40,612 nt of DNA from a virus: IMG/VR virus record IMGVR_UViG_3300007760_000039, positions 1 to 40,612 of that record, one strand, 5' to 3'. Positions within the stretch are counted from its first letter, which is position 1. Every line of letters begins with the position of its first letter. This document shows positions 1-6,317 of this stretch, piece after piece. The notes beneath the pieces are model-generated. The model was not told the origin of the DNA. It made no database searches and saw nothing but the letters and a program-made list of their open reading frames with translations. Made by a program: the position numbers and the translations under genes.

Positions 1-119
1 AGCTGTGGAGGGTAGAGGCATGAAGCGTTGGCTAGTGATCGCAGTGATGTGTGTGATGGTGCCCTGGTTGATGGGCGCGGAGCCTTTTCCTCATGCGGCG
101 GGAGGCGGTGGGGCTACGA
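1..119. repeat. Left copy of 119-bp terminal direct repeat (circular seam)
   Basis: Bases 1-119 are identical to 40494-40612. Joining the ends restores an uninterrupted gene order: the stop of the 40104 gene at 40506-40508 equals position 13-15 here, immediately before the ATG at 20. A repeat of exactly 119 bp is what a k=119 de Bruijn assembler leaves on a circular contig, so it is more likely an assembly overlap than a physical terminal repeat. It implies a circular or circularly permuted genome of about 40,493 bp. Confidence 0.95.
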
Positions 120-1228
120 CCTCTAGCGGTGGTGTGACCTATCCAAGCTCTGCGACTGACGACTTTGCGGTAGGTGGTACGGGACCCACCGCGCCCTTTT
201 ACGTGGATGGTGCCGGTAATGTGGACGCTACGTCGTTCGTATCTGCGCGCCACGCGACCGATGGCGGCGCATCGGAGCTATGGAACGGCTTGAATGACGG
301 CAATTTTCGGCTGCGTATGCAGGTGGACAATGCGGGGTTGTTGTCGAATGACGACTGCACGCTAACGGACGCGGGGTGGACGGGTGCAAGTTGTCCATTT
401 GGTACGCAATGGTTCGCGCTGATGAGTCGCTCGGGCGCCCTTACGGGTACCTCGGCGATAAACGCGGATGTGTGGGCACCCTTCAAGATCAAGTACTTCA
501 ATGCGATGAGTTCATCGAGTGCCAATTCGGGGATTACCATCGAGGCGCTCCCCATCTGTGTAGGTGGCACAAACGAGGACGCCGTGTGCCCCAACGGTAA
601 CGCTCAATGCACGGGGGGCGGAACCTGCACGGGCGACGCTGGGATGTTTCGTTTTGCATATGCCGGGACGTATCTATGGGATATGGGGTTTGGCTGGCGA
701 AATACGGATGCCACGATCGAGGGTCAATACAAGGCGTGTAATGCGTCATCGACGAACAGCGGGCAGACGTGCATTCTCGATACCGATTGCCCGGGGGCCG
801 GTGGTGCGTGCAGCGACACGGCTGGGATACGCGCTTGCTTAAAGTATCTCGGATACATCGAGCCGAACAGTGCGGGGACCGGCTCAGTCGATCTGGATTC
901 CGAGGCCGTGCTGGCACCGGCCGGCCAGGATGATTCTGTAACTAGCCAAGTGGTTAATCACGCGGCTCTCAGTTCAGGGGTGCTGACGGTTACGACACCG
1001 CCGCTCGATTTCTACTTCTACGCCGATGACTGTCATCCTGCGAATTATCGCTGTGTCGGGGGGCCGAACGCCGGAAATCAGTGCACTAGCGATACGAATT
1101 GCATTGATCCGAACAATCCGCCTCCTTCGCCCCTGTCGGGTACATGCGAGAGCGATGGCGGCGATGAATTCGACCATGAGATTGTGCATAGGAGCACGCG
1201 CATTCGATGGTTGAAGGTGGCCGACTGA
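20..1228 (+). CDS. Secreted fibre-like protein with three Cys-rich inserts
   Basis: 402 aa from the ATG at 20, which has GGAGGG about 8 bases upstream; an in-frame GTG at 5 is less likely because it would put residues before the signal peptide. Residues 1-20 look like a Sec signal peptide (basic start, hydrophobic core, small residues at 19-20). Residues 41-100 (DDFAVGGTGPTAPFYVDGAG) resemble the start of metagenomic phage tail-fibre proteins. Three Cys-rich segments follow, with Cys at 180/190/197/203, 240/251/257/264 and 345/355/361/376; the second and third carry the D-T-D/N-C signature and all end in a short G/S-rich C. The stop overlaps the sulfatase start (TGATG). It sits where T7-like phages keep the tail fibre, so a receptor-binding or surface role is inferred; a signal peptide is unusual for a fibre. 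The gene crosses the circular seam. Confidence 0.75.
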   Translation: MKRWLVIAVMCVMVPWLMGAEPFPHAAGGGGATTSSGGVTYPSSATDDFAVGGTGPTAPFYVDGAGNVDATSFVSARHATDGGASELWNGLNDGNFRLRMQVDNAGLLSNDDCTLTDAGWTGASCPFGTQWFALMSRSGALTGTSAINADVWAPFKIKYFNAMSSSSANSGITIEALPICVGGTNEDAVCPNGNAQCTGGGTCTGDAGMFRFAYAGTYLWDMGFGWRNTDATIEGQYKACNASSTNSGQTCILDTDCPGAGGACSDTAGIRACLKYLGYIEPNSAGTGSVDLDSEAVLAPAGQDDSVTSQVVNHAALSSGVLTVTTPPLDFYFYADDCHPANYRCVGGPNAGNQCTSDTNCIDPNNPPPSPLSGTCESDGGDEFDHEIVHRSTRIRWLKVAD

Positions 1229-2646
1229 TGCGCGCCCTGATCGTTGCGGCGTTCGTGGCTCTGTGGGTCGCCCCGGCCTACGCCCAGCAGGGGGCGGTGG
1301 TGGGTGCGGGGGCGGCGCAGGGGCGCACGGCGGAGCTGGCGCTCTTGATCGTCACGCTCGACGACTTCGGCAATGTGCACGACAAAAGGTCGGGGAGTAC
1401 CGACTCACGGGCCACGGATCAGGCCACCCCCAATTTCGACACTCTCGACCAGCAAGGCGTGAGATTCTCGGCGGCCTACGTCAACCCGGCTTGCGCCACT
1501 ACGCGCGCTTCGCTCAACCTCGGGCAGCACAATTTTAGGACCGGGGTCTACGGGCCGACAGCGGGCAACCAGTTGGACGACGACACCGACCACAACCTTG
1601 CGAAGCTCGCCAGGGACGTGGGGGGTGCCGAGACTCGCGCCTATGGCAAGTATGGATTAAGCGGGCAGACATACGGCGCATGGGCAAAGGGCGGGATGGG
1701 ATGGAATTACTTCTACGGCTGGCCGGGTGTCGGCCTGGACGGCGGCGGCTATCGAAACTGGACCCTCCAAACGCAAGATCCAGCGGCCTTCGCGGCCGCT
1801 GCTCCGGCCTACACGAGCACCCCGCCCCAGAGTGCAAATCAGTCTGAGTACGTGGACGACGTGATGGTGTCGCAATTGTTGGCGGACTTCAGCACCCGTG
1901 ACAAGACAAGACCCTTTCTCGCACACATCGGCTTAGGCAACACAAGATTCCCCTTCCACGATCCTGGCATGGCGGCACCTGCACAGACATGCGATTTGCC
2001 GCTTGTGAATTACGATTGCGTGGCACTCCAGGTGCAGAAGGCCGACGCGCTGCTCGGCCGTCTGATCGACGAGATTAATTGGTCGCGCACGGTCATGATC
2101 GTCATCGGCGATAACGGCATCGATGGCAAATCCACGCTCTACGAGGACGGCATTCGGGTCCCTGCGTATGCTTACGGCGGGGGGTTGCCCACCGGCACCC
2201 TCAGCGAAACCATGAGCGTCACCGATATCTATATGACTGCTCTGGATCTGATGGGCGTTGCGAGTTACGCCGGGTCAGCCGTCATGGACGGCTATAGTTT
2301 CGCGGACCAGATTGGCTTTGCGTGCGGGCGCACCGATTCGCGCTGCTGGTCAGACCGGACTGGTTACGTGTTTTCCGGAAAGGGTAACGGCGCTCGCGCG
2401 TGGCGAGACACGCTGGGCAGTTACCCCACCTACAAATTGCACCACGAGGGCGGGGCCGGAGGCGGCGCCCAGGAGCTGTATAACCTGAACGGGTATGCCG
2501 GATATGGCAGGGAGGCCACCGACCTATGCGGAGGCAACGGTGATTGCACGAACCTGACGGGAACGGATCTGGCGGCGCACGCCGCTCTGTGCGCGTCACT
2601 CGATGCGTTCGATCCCGGCATGGCGGTATCGTGTAGTGGCCCGTAG
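1228..2646 (+). CDS. Divergent sulfatase (alkaline phosphatase superfamily), Sec-exported
   Basis: 472 aa from the ATG at 1228, which overlaps the upstream stop (TGATG). Residues 1-19 form a signal peptide ending AYA. Sulfatase landmarks follow in order: metal-binding LDDFG (D45, D46), TPNFDTLDQQGVRF (67-80), a formylglycine-type motif CATTR (C89, R93), LGQHNFRTG matching the family LTGRYPHRTG, GKYGLSG (K141) in place of GKWHLG, DNG (D295, N296), K301, YEDGIRVP, and a terminal LYNLNGYAG matching LYDLxxDPxE. The family hydrolyses sulfate esters using a formylglycine made from the C-x-P/A-x-R cysteine. Here the third residue is Thr and two usual catalytic His positions look replaced (GKYG; NTRFPF), so it may be weakly active, of altered specificity, or only a binder. 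It is the last of three signal-peptide genes and precedes the lysis cassette. Confidence 0.8.
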   Translation: MRALIVAAFVALWVAPAYAQQGAVVGAGAAQGRTAELALLIVTLDDFGNVHDKRSGSTDSRATDQATPNFDTLDQQGVRFSAAYVNPACATTRASLNLGQHNFRTGVYGPTAGNQLDDDTDHNLAKLARDVGGAETRAYGKYGLSGQTYGAWAKGGMGWNYFYGWPGVGLDGGGYRNWTLQTQDPAAFAAAAPAYTSTPPQSANQSEYVDDVMVSQLLADFSTRDKTRPFLAHIGLGNTRFPFHDPGMAAPAQTCDLPLVNYDCVALQVQKADALLGRLIDEINWSRTVMIVIGDNGIDGKSTLYEDGIRVPAYAYGGGLPTGTLSETMSVTDIYMTALDLMGVASYAGSAVMDGYSFADQIGFACGRTDSRCWSDRTGYVFSGKGNGARAWRDTLGSYPTYKLHHEGGAGGGAQELYNLNGYAGYGREATDLCGGNGDCTNLTGTDLAAHAALCASLDAFDPGMAVSCSGP

Positions 2647-2654
2647 CCGGACAA

Positions 2655-2990
2655 GTGAGCAATGAGAAGATGGCCCTCGTTGAGTGGATATCCGCTGTCA
2701 CCGTTACCGCGGTGGCTGCCACCCTCGTGGGAATATCTCGCTGGGCTGCGGTGCTAGCGGGGAGGATGACCGTGGCTGAAGAGAAGATCGAGCAATGCGA
2801 GCGGCAGCATGAGAGTCGCGCAGACCCGATCTATCAGACTCAGCGTCGAGTGGATGGGCTCGACCGAGAGGTGGAGCATCTGGCTGATCGGGTGGACCGA
2901 CACGAAGAGAAGTTGGATGCGATCAGCAACGGCGTGAACGAGTTGCTTAGGCGTATTCCGATGGATGGAAACGGGCGTGCGCGCTCGTGA
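2655..2990 (+). CDS. Membrane-anchored coiled-coil protein of the lysis region
   Basis: 111 aa from a GTG at 2655; an in-frame ATG at 2670 is an alternative. One predicted transmembrane segment (about residues 10-35, A/V/T-rich) is followed by a charged heptad-like region (R-V-D-G-L-D-R-E-V-E-H-L-A-D-R-V, about 62-100) typical of a coiled coil. The arrangement, short N-terminus, single TM, then periplasmic or cytoplasmic coiled coil, is seen in small phage membrane proteins encoded next to holins and spanins. It opens the lysis cassette just after the sulfatase. Its exact role (holin accessory, anti-holin or structural) cannot be told from sequence. Confidence 0.65.
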   Translation: MSNEKMALVEWISAVTVTAVAATLVGISRWAAVLAGRMTVAEEKIEQCERQHESRADPIYQTQRRVDGLDREVEHLADRVDRHEEKLDAISNGVNELLRRIPMDGNGRARS

Positions 2991-3153
2991 GGGTGTCTCG
3001 TATCTCGCTGCGGTGGCGGGTGCGGTGGCTGCTCTTACTGGACTCATCGAGTCATGGCACGCGATAGAAGATCGCGACGCGATCGACGCTAGCAAGGTGG
3101 CTTTCCTCGATGAGTTGGTGAGGTGCAGGGTGGAACTGGAAGGGACGCGATGA
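2965..3153 (+). CDS. Small single-TM protein of the lysis region
   Basis: 62 aa. The ATG at 2965 overlaps the end of the previous gene by 26 nt; a GTG at 2977 is also in frame. A hydrophobic stretch (SYLAAVAGAVAALTGLI, about residues 12-28) could span the membrane, followed by an amphipathic acidic/basic tail. The stop overlaps the start of the M15-like gene (ATGA), so the two are translationally coupled. Candidate antiholin or holin partner by position only; I do not recognise a named family. Confidence 0.55.
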   Translation: METGVRAREGVSYLAAVAGAVAALTGLIESWHAIEDRDAIDASKVAFLDELVRCRVELEGTR

Positions 3154-3461
3154 GTCTTGCGATCAAGCCGGGTGTCTCGATCCAGGGGCTTCGGCCCGAG
3201 ATGGTTCTGGCGCTCGTAGTCTGCGCGGGAGTCTACGCGGAGCGCGGCAAGGTATGCACGCTCACTTCTGGACTGGAGGGGGCGCATGGCAGGGCGTCCC
3301 TCCACTACACCGGGGGAGCTGTCGATCTTCGCACACGAGATCTGACACCGACTGAGGTGGGGGAAGTGGCAGGGGAGCTAGCTGAGCGACTAGGCAATGA
3401 CTTCGACGTGGTGGTAGAACACACGCACATCCACGTCGAGTTCCAACCGAAAGGGAGATGA
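3150..3461 (+). CDS. M15-like (D-Ala-D-Ala/L-Ala-D-Glu) zinc endopeptidase
   Basis: 103 aa from the ATG at 3150, overlapping the upstream stop (ATGA). The motif SLHYTGGAVDLR (51-61) supplies H52 and D59, and EHTHIHVEF (90-98) supplies E90 and H95. This is the H-x6-D ... H-x-H layout of the small peptidase M15/DD-peptidase fold, which cuts peptide cross-links in peptidoglycan. It lacks a binding domain and a signal peptide, so it would need the adjacent holin for access to the periplasm. Its place between membrane proteins and the holin supports a role in host lysis. A second muramidase (35068) is encoded in the virion block, so this is the better candidate for the lysis endolysin. Confidence 0.8.
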   Translation: MSLAIKPGVSIQGLRPEMVLALVVCAGVYAERGKVCTLTSGLEGAHGRASLHYTGGAVDLRTRDLTPTEVGEVAGELAERLGNDFDVVVEHTHIHVEFQPKGR

Positions 3462-3462
3462 G

Positions 3463-3678
3463 ATGGGTGAGAACAAATGGGTGGGTCTTTCGCGTTCGCT
3501 GTGGTCGGCACTTCTGCCGATTCTGACGATCGTGCTGACTGCGGCGGGTGTGACGAGTGCCGATGAGATCGGTGCCATGGGAACGTCGATTGTGAATGGA
3601 GGCGCAATCATCGCATCGGCGATCTTGCAGTATCTCCATCAGCGCAACCCGAAGCTGACGAGTGCGGCGCAGAGTTGA
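3463..3678 (+). CDS. Holin-like protein
   Basis: 71 aa from the ATG at 3463, one base after the previous stop, with a strong ribosome site (AAGGGAG) upstream. Two hydrophobic segments are visible (LLPILTIVLTAAGVT, about 17-31, and IVNGGAIIASAILQYL, about 43-58) joined by a short acidic loop and ended by a polar tail. Size and two-TM layout fit small class II-type holins, which form the membrane lesion that releases the endolysin. Its stop overlaps the spanin start (TTGA), and it follows the M15-like peptidase directly. Function is inferred from topology and context. Confidence 0.7.
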   Translation: MGENKWVGLSRSLWSALLPILTIVLTAAGVTSADEIGAMGTSIVNGGAIIASAILQYLHQRNPKLTSAAQS

Positions 3679-3926
3679 GTGCCTCGCTGTGGGCAATCGT
3701 TGGCAGCCTGGGGATTGGGGCTGCTGGTCTGATGCTCGCAGTAATCGTGCTGTATGGACGCGCGCGAGAGGGGCAGGGCCGAGCTGATGAGCGGTTGCGC
3801 GAGGCGAGCGGGGACGCGGAGAGGCGTGCGGAGGTGGTTGAACTCCAGGCTCGTCGTCACACTCGCGGTGAGTCTCTGCGGCGTCTCCGTCGGCTGTCGG
3901 CACGCTACCGGCGTCGCACCCGGTGA
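3675..3926 (+). CDS. Inner-membrane spanin (Rz-like)
   Basis: 83 aa from a TTG at 3675 that overlaps the holin stop (TTGA). One N-terminal TM segment (LWAIVGSLGIGAAGLMLAVIVL, positions 5-26, with no long polar run before it) is followed by an Arg/Glu-rich helix likely to form a periplasmic coiled coil. This is the i-spanin layout. A second gene with a lipobox is nested in the +1 frame over its 3' half, exactly as in Rz/Rz1 pairs. The basic, Arg-rich C-terminus is partly forced by the overlap. Spanins fuse inner and outer membrane in the last step of lysis of Gram-negative hosts. Confidence 0.75.
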   Translation: MSASLWAIVGSLGIGAAGLMLAVIVLYGRAREGQGRADERLREASGDAERRAEVVELQARRHTRGESLRRLRRLSARYRRRTR

Positions 3927-4059
3927 CGTGCCGCCATGTCCCGCTGTCTTAGTGGAGTCGGCAGCGGAAGCGTCTTGCCTGAGCGCGGAGGCACTGTCTT
4001 CGCTGGTAAACCTGTGCGAGTCGCTGGTGGTGATTCGTGGGGGGGACATCGATGAGTGA
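3826..4059 (+). CDS. Outer-membrane spanin lipoprotein (Rz1-like), nested in the i-spanin
   Basis: 77 aa from a GTG at 3826; a TTG at 3838 preceded by GGAGG is an equally good start. It begins inside the i-spanin gene in another frame and runs 133 nt past it. The N-terminus has Arg residues, a hydrophobic core (LVVTLAVSLCGVSV) and a lipobox ending VGC, so the mature lipoprotein would start at that Cys (CRHATG). The mature part is short, with Pro and several Cys. Nested start, lipobox and position match Rz1-type o-spanins. The -3 residue of the lipobox is Ser rather than the usual Leu. Confidence 0.7.
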   Translation: MRRWLNSRLVVTLAVSLCGVSVGCRHATGVAPGDVPPCPAVLVESAAEASCLSAEALSSLVNLCESLVVIRGGDIDE

Positions 4060-4141
4060 GCGCATGGAGCAGGGTAGGTATCGCTTGGCGTTCCTGACTC
4101 TTGCGGTCGCTGCGGGGTTCTTCCTGTGGGTAGCTCGATGA
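4052..4141 (+). CDS. 29-residue membrane protein
   Basis: An ATG at 4052 overlaps the end of the o-spanin gene by 8 nt and the frame closes at 4139-4141, overlapping the next ATG at 4138 (ATGA). The product is MSERMEQGRYRLA followed by a hydrophobic stretch (FLTLAVAAGFFLWVA) and a terminal Arg: one TM segment with a charged N-terminus. The tight overlaps on both sides, and the fact that it exactly fills the gap between two genes, support it as a real very small gene. Role unknown; lysis timing or antiholin is possible by position. Confidence 0.55.
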   Translation: MSERMEQGRYRLAFLTLAVAAGFFLWVAR

Positions 4142-4359
4142 GCTTGGCCGAGTTCAGGAAGCAGCGTGAAAGTACGTACAGCCAGTGGCTGGCCTCGGGT
4201 CGCAACCGGGCAGCTGCGGAGCGGTATCGCGCTTGCTGCCGCGCGCTTGGCACTACGCCACCGACACCGGGAGAGATGGAGCGAATGGTGATCCTGGGTC
4301 CGCCAGCGGGGTTCATAGTGCCCCGTGGCGGTACGCGGATCTGCTCTGTCGTGGGGTGA
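4138..4359 (+). CDS. Hypothetical protein at the end of the rightward late operon
   Basis: 73 aa from the ATG at 4138, which overlaps the preceding tiny gene (ATGA); an in-frame GTG at 4126 is possible. The first half is helical and basic (SLAEFRKQRESTYSQWLASGRNRAAAERYRACC), the second half is Pro/Gly-rich. I do not recognise a family. It is the last rightward gene of this block and converges on the Rad52-like gene, with only 20 bp between the two stops and no obvious terminator hairpin there. Confidence 0.55.
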   Translation: MSLAEFRKQRESTYSQWLASGRNRAAAERYRACCRALGTTPPTPGEMERMVILGPPAGFIVPRGGTRICSVVG

Positions 4360-4379
4360 GTGGTGGTGGCGGGTGTTGC

Positions 4380-5144
4380 TCAGAAGTCAGGGGCATCGTC
4401 TCGAGGTTTCCAGTCGTTGATCTTGGGCGCGAGTTCTGCAAGGAGCTTCTTCGGGGCCATGGCCAGGTCGCGCATTGTTGCTCCTCTCCACGGCGTGTCG
4501 GCGAGAAGCTCGGAGAGCAGGTTCTCTACCTTGATGCCTTTGACGCTGAGTTCTACCAGTCGGAGCTCGGCCATCTCGTAGATACGGGCGAGGGTGGCGC
4601 GATCCATGAGTTCGTTACCGTCAGCATCGACTCGCATGCCACAGACTGGCGATGCATCGTAGATCGCGTCGGCGAGAATCTGCAGTAGCTTGGGGCGCTC
4701 GGCTTCGGCAATCACTGTGCTGCGGCCTTTGCGGGTGAGTTGGACCCAAGGGCTTGATAGCCGGTAGAGGTACCGGCCGACGCCCCATTGTACCGCGGCG
4801 CGCTTTTGTGAGTCCGAGGCTGCAGCCTTGACGCCCTCCATCTGTGCTTCACCAGCGGCATCGCTCTTCCAGACCCAGTGGTCGTCGAGGCGGACGCCGA
4901 TGTGGCAGACTGCCATCACCTGCTCGGCCCGTTGATGGAACTCGTGTCGGCATTGCCAAGCGTTTTGTCCGAGTACGAGGTCGAAGCGATCCATGACGTC
5001 GCGAGCGTCTAGGTACGCAAGCGCGAGGCCTCGCTCGGGCTGACCGCCACTGTTTTTGCTGGTGACGCCGATTCGCCAGTGGACGGCCTTGGGGGGGAAG
5101 GGTGCGGCGAGGCGTGCGAGTTTGATTGCAGTCGTGCTGTTCAC
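4380..5144 (-). CDS. Rad52/Sak-family single-strand annealing protein
   Basis: 254 aa from a GTG at 5144 with GAGGAG seven bases upstream; an upstream ATG at 5234 would cross the regulatory gap and lacks a ribosome site. The N-terminal two thirds match the Rad52/Rad22 (Sak) fold: KLARLAAPFPPKAVHWRIG, ALAYLDARDVMDRFD, VCHIGVRLDDHWVWKSDAAGE and KRAAVQWGVGRYLYRL are typical conserved blocks. These proteins form rings that anneal complementary ssDNA in phage recombination and in priming of recombination-dependent replication. It is transcribed leftward, divergent from the Cro-like gene, and stands apart from the phage SSB (15180) with which it should cooperate. Confidence 0.85.
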   Translation of the reverse strand: MNSTTAIKLARLAAPFPPKAVHWRIGVTSKNSGGQPERGLALAYLDARDVMDRFDLVLGQNAWQCRHEFHQRAEQVMAVCHIGVRLDDHWVWKSDAAGEAQMEGVKAAASDSQKRAAVQWGVGRYLYRLSSPWVQLTRKGRSTVIAEAERPKLLQILADAIYDASPVCGMRVDADGNELMDRATLARIYEMAELRLVELSVKGIKVENLLSELLADTPWRGATMRDLAMAPKKLLAELAPKINDWKPRDDAPDF

Positions 5145-5232
5145 TGTCTTCTCCTCAAAAGGCAGGTGATGGGGCTTGGTGAGTGTTGTGGTTTTCGGTG
5201 GCGCAAGTGTAGCCCAGGTGTATACTGTAGAC
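5145..5232. promoter_or_regulatory. Divergent control region between the annealing protein and Cro-like genes
   Basis: 88 bp separate two divergent starts. On the + strand a good -10 hexamer, TATACT (5221-5226), lies just 6 bases before the ATG at 5233, with no ribosome site between, which suggests a leaderless transcript for the regulator. TGTAG occurs twice (about 5209 and 5226), 17 bp apart, and GTATAC is palindromic: plausible operator half-sites. No convincing -35 is visible. On the - strand the GTG at 5144 has a good ribosome site, but no clear promoter hexamers. Confidence 0.5.
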
Positions 5233-5520
5233 ATGCCGTATCAAGAGAAGAATCCGTTGATCCGCTGGTGCAGAGATGAAGGCATCACCCAAAGAGTGGG
5301 TGCCGCACGATTGGGCACTAAGTACGTGACCTTCCGTAAGCAGTGCGCAGGGATGCGCGGAGTTTCTTGGGAGACTGCTTACCGGTACAGCGAGCGGTCG
5401 CGTGGGGTGCTTCGGCCGGAGGAGTTGATGGCGTTCTTCTCATTCATTCGAGGGGAGAAGAGGTGCCGGACCGGCGGATCAAGGAGCAAATCAATAGCTC
5501 GGAAAGTCTCAGCCACGTAA
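5233..5520 (+). CDS. Cro/YdaS-like helix-turn-helix regulator
   Basis: 95 aa from the ATG at 5233. The first 60 residues (NPLIRWCRDEGITQRVGAARL, VTFRKQCAGMRGVSWETAYRYSERSRGVLRPEEL) resemble small one-domain HTH proteins of the Cro/YdaS type, in which a helix with A-A-x-L is followed by a recognition helix and by residues that read host/phage operators. The tail is basic and partly shaped by overlap with the next gene. Its divergence from the annealing protein and apparent leaderless start suggest an autoregulated genetic switch, with the XRE gene at 18435 as the second regulator. Confidence 0.65.
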   Translation: MPYQEKNPLIRWCRDEGITQRVGAARLGTKYVTFRKQCAGMRGVSWETAYRYSERSRGVLRPEELMAFFSFIRGEKRCRTGGSRSKSIARKVSAT

Positions 5521-6059
5521 GCGAGGGGGCTGAGTTGCTGTTTCGACAGCTACTGCACTACGTGGATGCCAATGGGTATGGGGATGCCCGTACGTCGCAG
5601 ATTATTGCGGGGTGTTGCCCACTTCGTCGCCGCGCAAAGCAGCCTGAGTTGGTGGAGAAGCGGCTGGCGGAGTTGGTCGCTGAAGGATGTGTGGAGCTGG
5701 GGTGCGCTGAGGACGGGCGTCCTCGGCTGCGCTTGACTGGATGGCCCGAGCATCAGAAGCAGCCGCGTGGCCGGGGGGGTCGCGCGGCTACGCTGTTCCC
5801 GTCAGACGAGCTCGAGGTTGCGCGTTTGGCTGAGGAGCTGAAGGCCTGGTGGGAAGGCCACGAAAAGTTGTGTGGTCCGGTGCATGTGGATTACGCGATC
5901 GAGACTTGTCGGGACTGGTCGCACGGGAGTGGTCGGAAGCGGGCGCGTTGGTTCAGTGTGCTGTGCAATGGGGTGAGGAGTGGTTGGTTGCGGCCCCGTG
6001 GGAGTCAGCCGCGTAAGGTGGGTGGCGCGCTGTCGGCGATCAGTGGAGGGAAGGCCTGA
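5463..6059 (+). CDS. Replisome-organiser-like phage replication protein
   Basis: 198 aa from a GTG at 5463 (GGGGAGAAG just upstream), inside the 3' end of the previous gene in another frame. The N-terminus PDRRIKEQINSSESLSHVSE, then GAELLFRQLLHYVDANGYGDAR and the PLRR motif, match the conserved winged-helix start of phage replisome organiser/replication initiator proteins (family form: RRIKExIxxSExxxxLSxxAExLFxRLLxxxDDxGRxDAR). The C-terminal part has a Trp-rich region (WWEGHEKLCG, WFSVLCNGV) and a basic end. Such proteins bind the phage origin and recruit the host helicase, which fits the absence of a phage polymerase here. Confidence 0.75.
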   Translation: MPDRRIKEQINSSESLSHVSEGAELLFRQLLHYVDANGYGDARTSQIIAGCCPLRRRAKQPELVEKRLAELVAEGCVELGCAEDGRPRLRLTGWPEHQKQPRGRGGRAATLFPSDELEVARLAEELKAWWEGHEKLCGPVHVDYAIETCRDWSHGSGRKRARWFSVLCNGVRSGWLRPRGSQPRKVGGALSAISGGKA

Positions 6060-6310
6060 TGGCTGAGTTCAATGGGGCGGAGAGGGAGTGCAAGCGTTGC
6101 GGAGCGAAGCTCGTGTTTCTGCTAGGTCCGGGGGACGTAGTGATGCCGCTGTCGCGGATCAATGCGGTGTACGTAAGGAACACAGATCAGGCGGGGGAGC
6201 CGTTGGTTTTGAAGGATAGGCGTGGGGGTCAGTCGTACGTGTCTCACTATGAGACGTGCCCGGATTGGCCGTTGAAGAGGAATGCTGAGACAGAGGATGG
6301 GGGTAGATAG
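6059..6310 (+). CDS. Small zinc-binding-type protein
   Basis: 83 aa; the ATG overlaps the previous stop (TGATG). The N-terminus has a CKRCGAKLVF knuckle (C-x2-C), and a later H-Y-E-T-C supplies a possible second half of a zinc site. The middle (LSRINAVYVRNTDQAGEPLVLKD) looks like beta strands. I recognise no named family. Translational coupling to the replication protein suggests a role in the same module. Confidence 0.6.
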   Translation: MAEFNGAERECKRCGAKLVFLLGPGDVVMPLSRINAVYVRNTDQAGEPLVLKDRRGGQSYVSHYETCPDWPLKRNAETEDGGR

Positions 6311-6317
6311 GGTGGAC

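Noticed and set aside
3262-3903. A 213-codon leftward frame across the lysis cassette
   Set aside because: Antisense to holin, peptidase and spanin genes that have coupled starts and recognisable features.
5079-5279. A rightward frame starting within the annealing-protein gene
   Set aside because: It crosses the regulatory gap and overlaps the Cro-like gene in another frame; no ribosome site or domain support.
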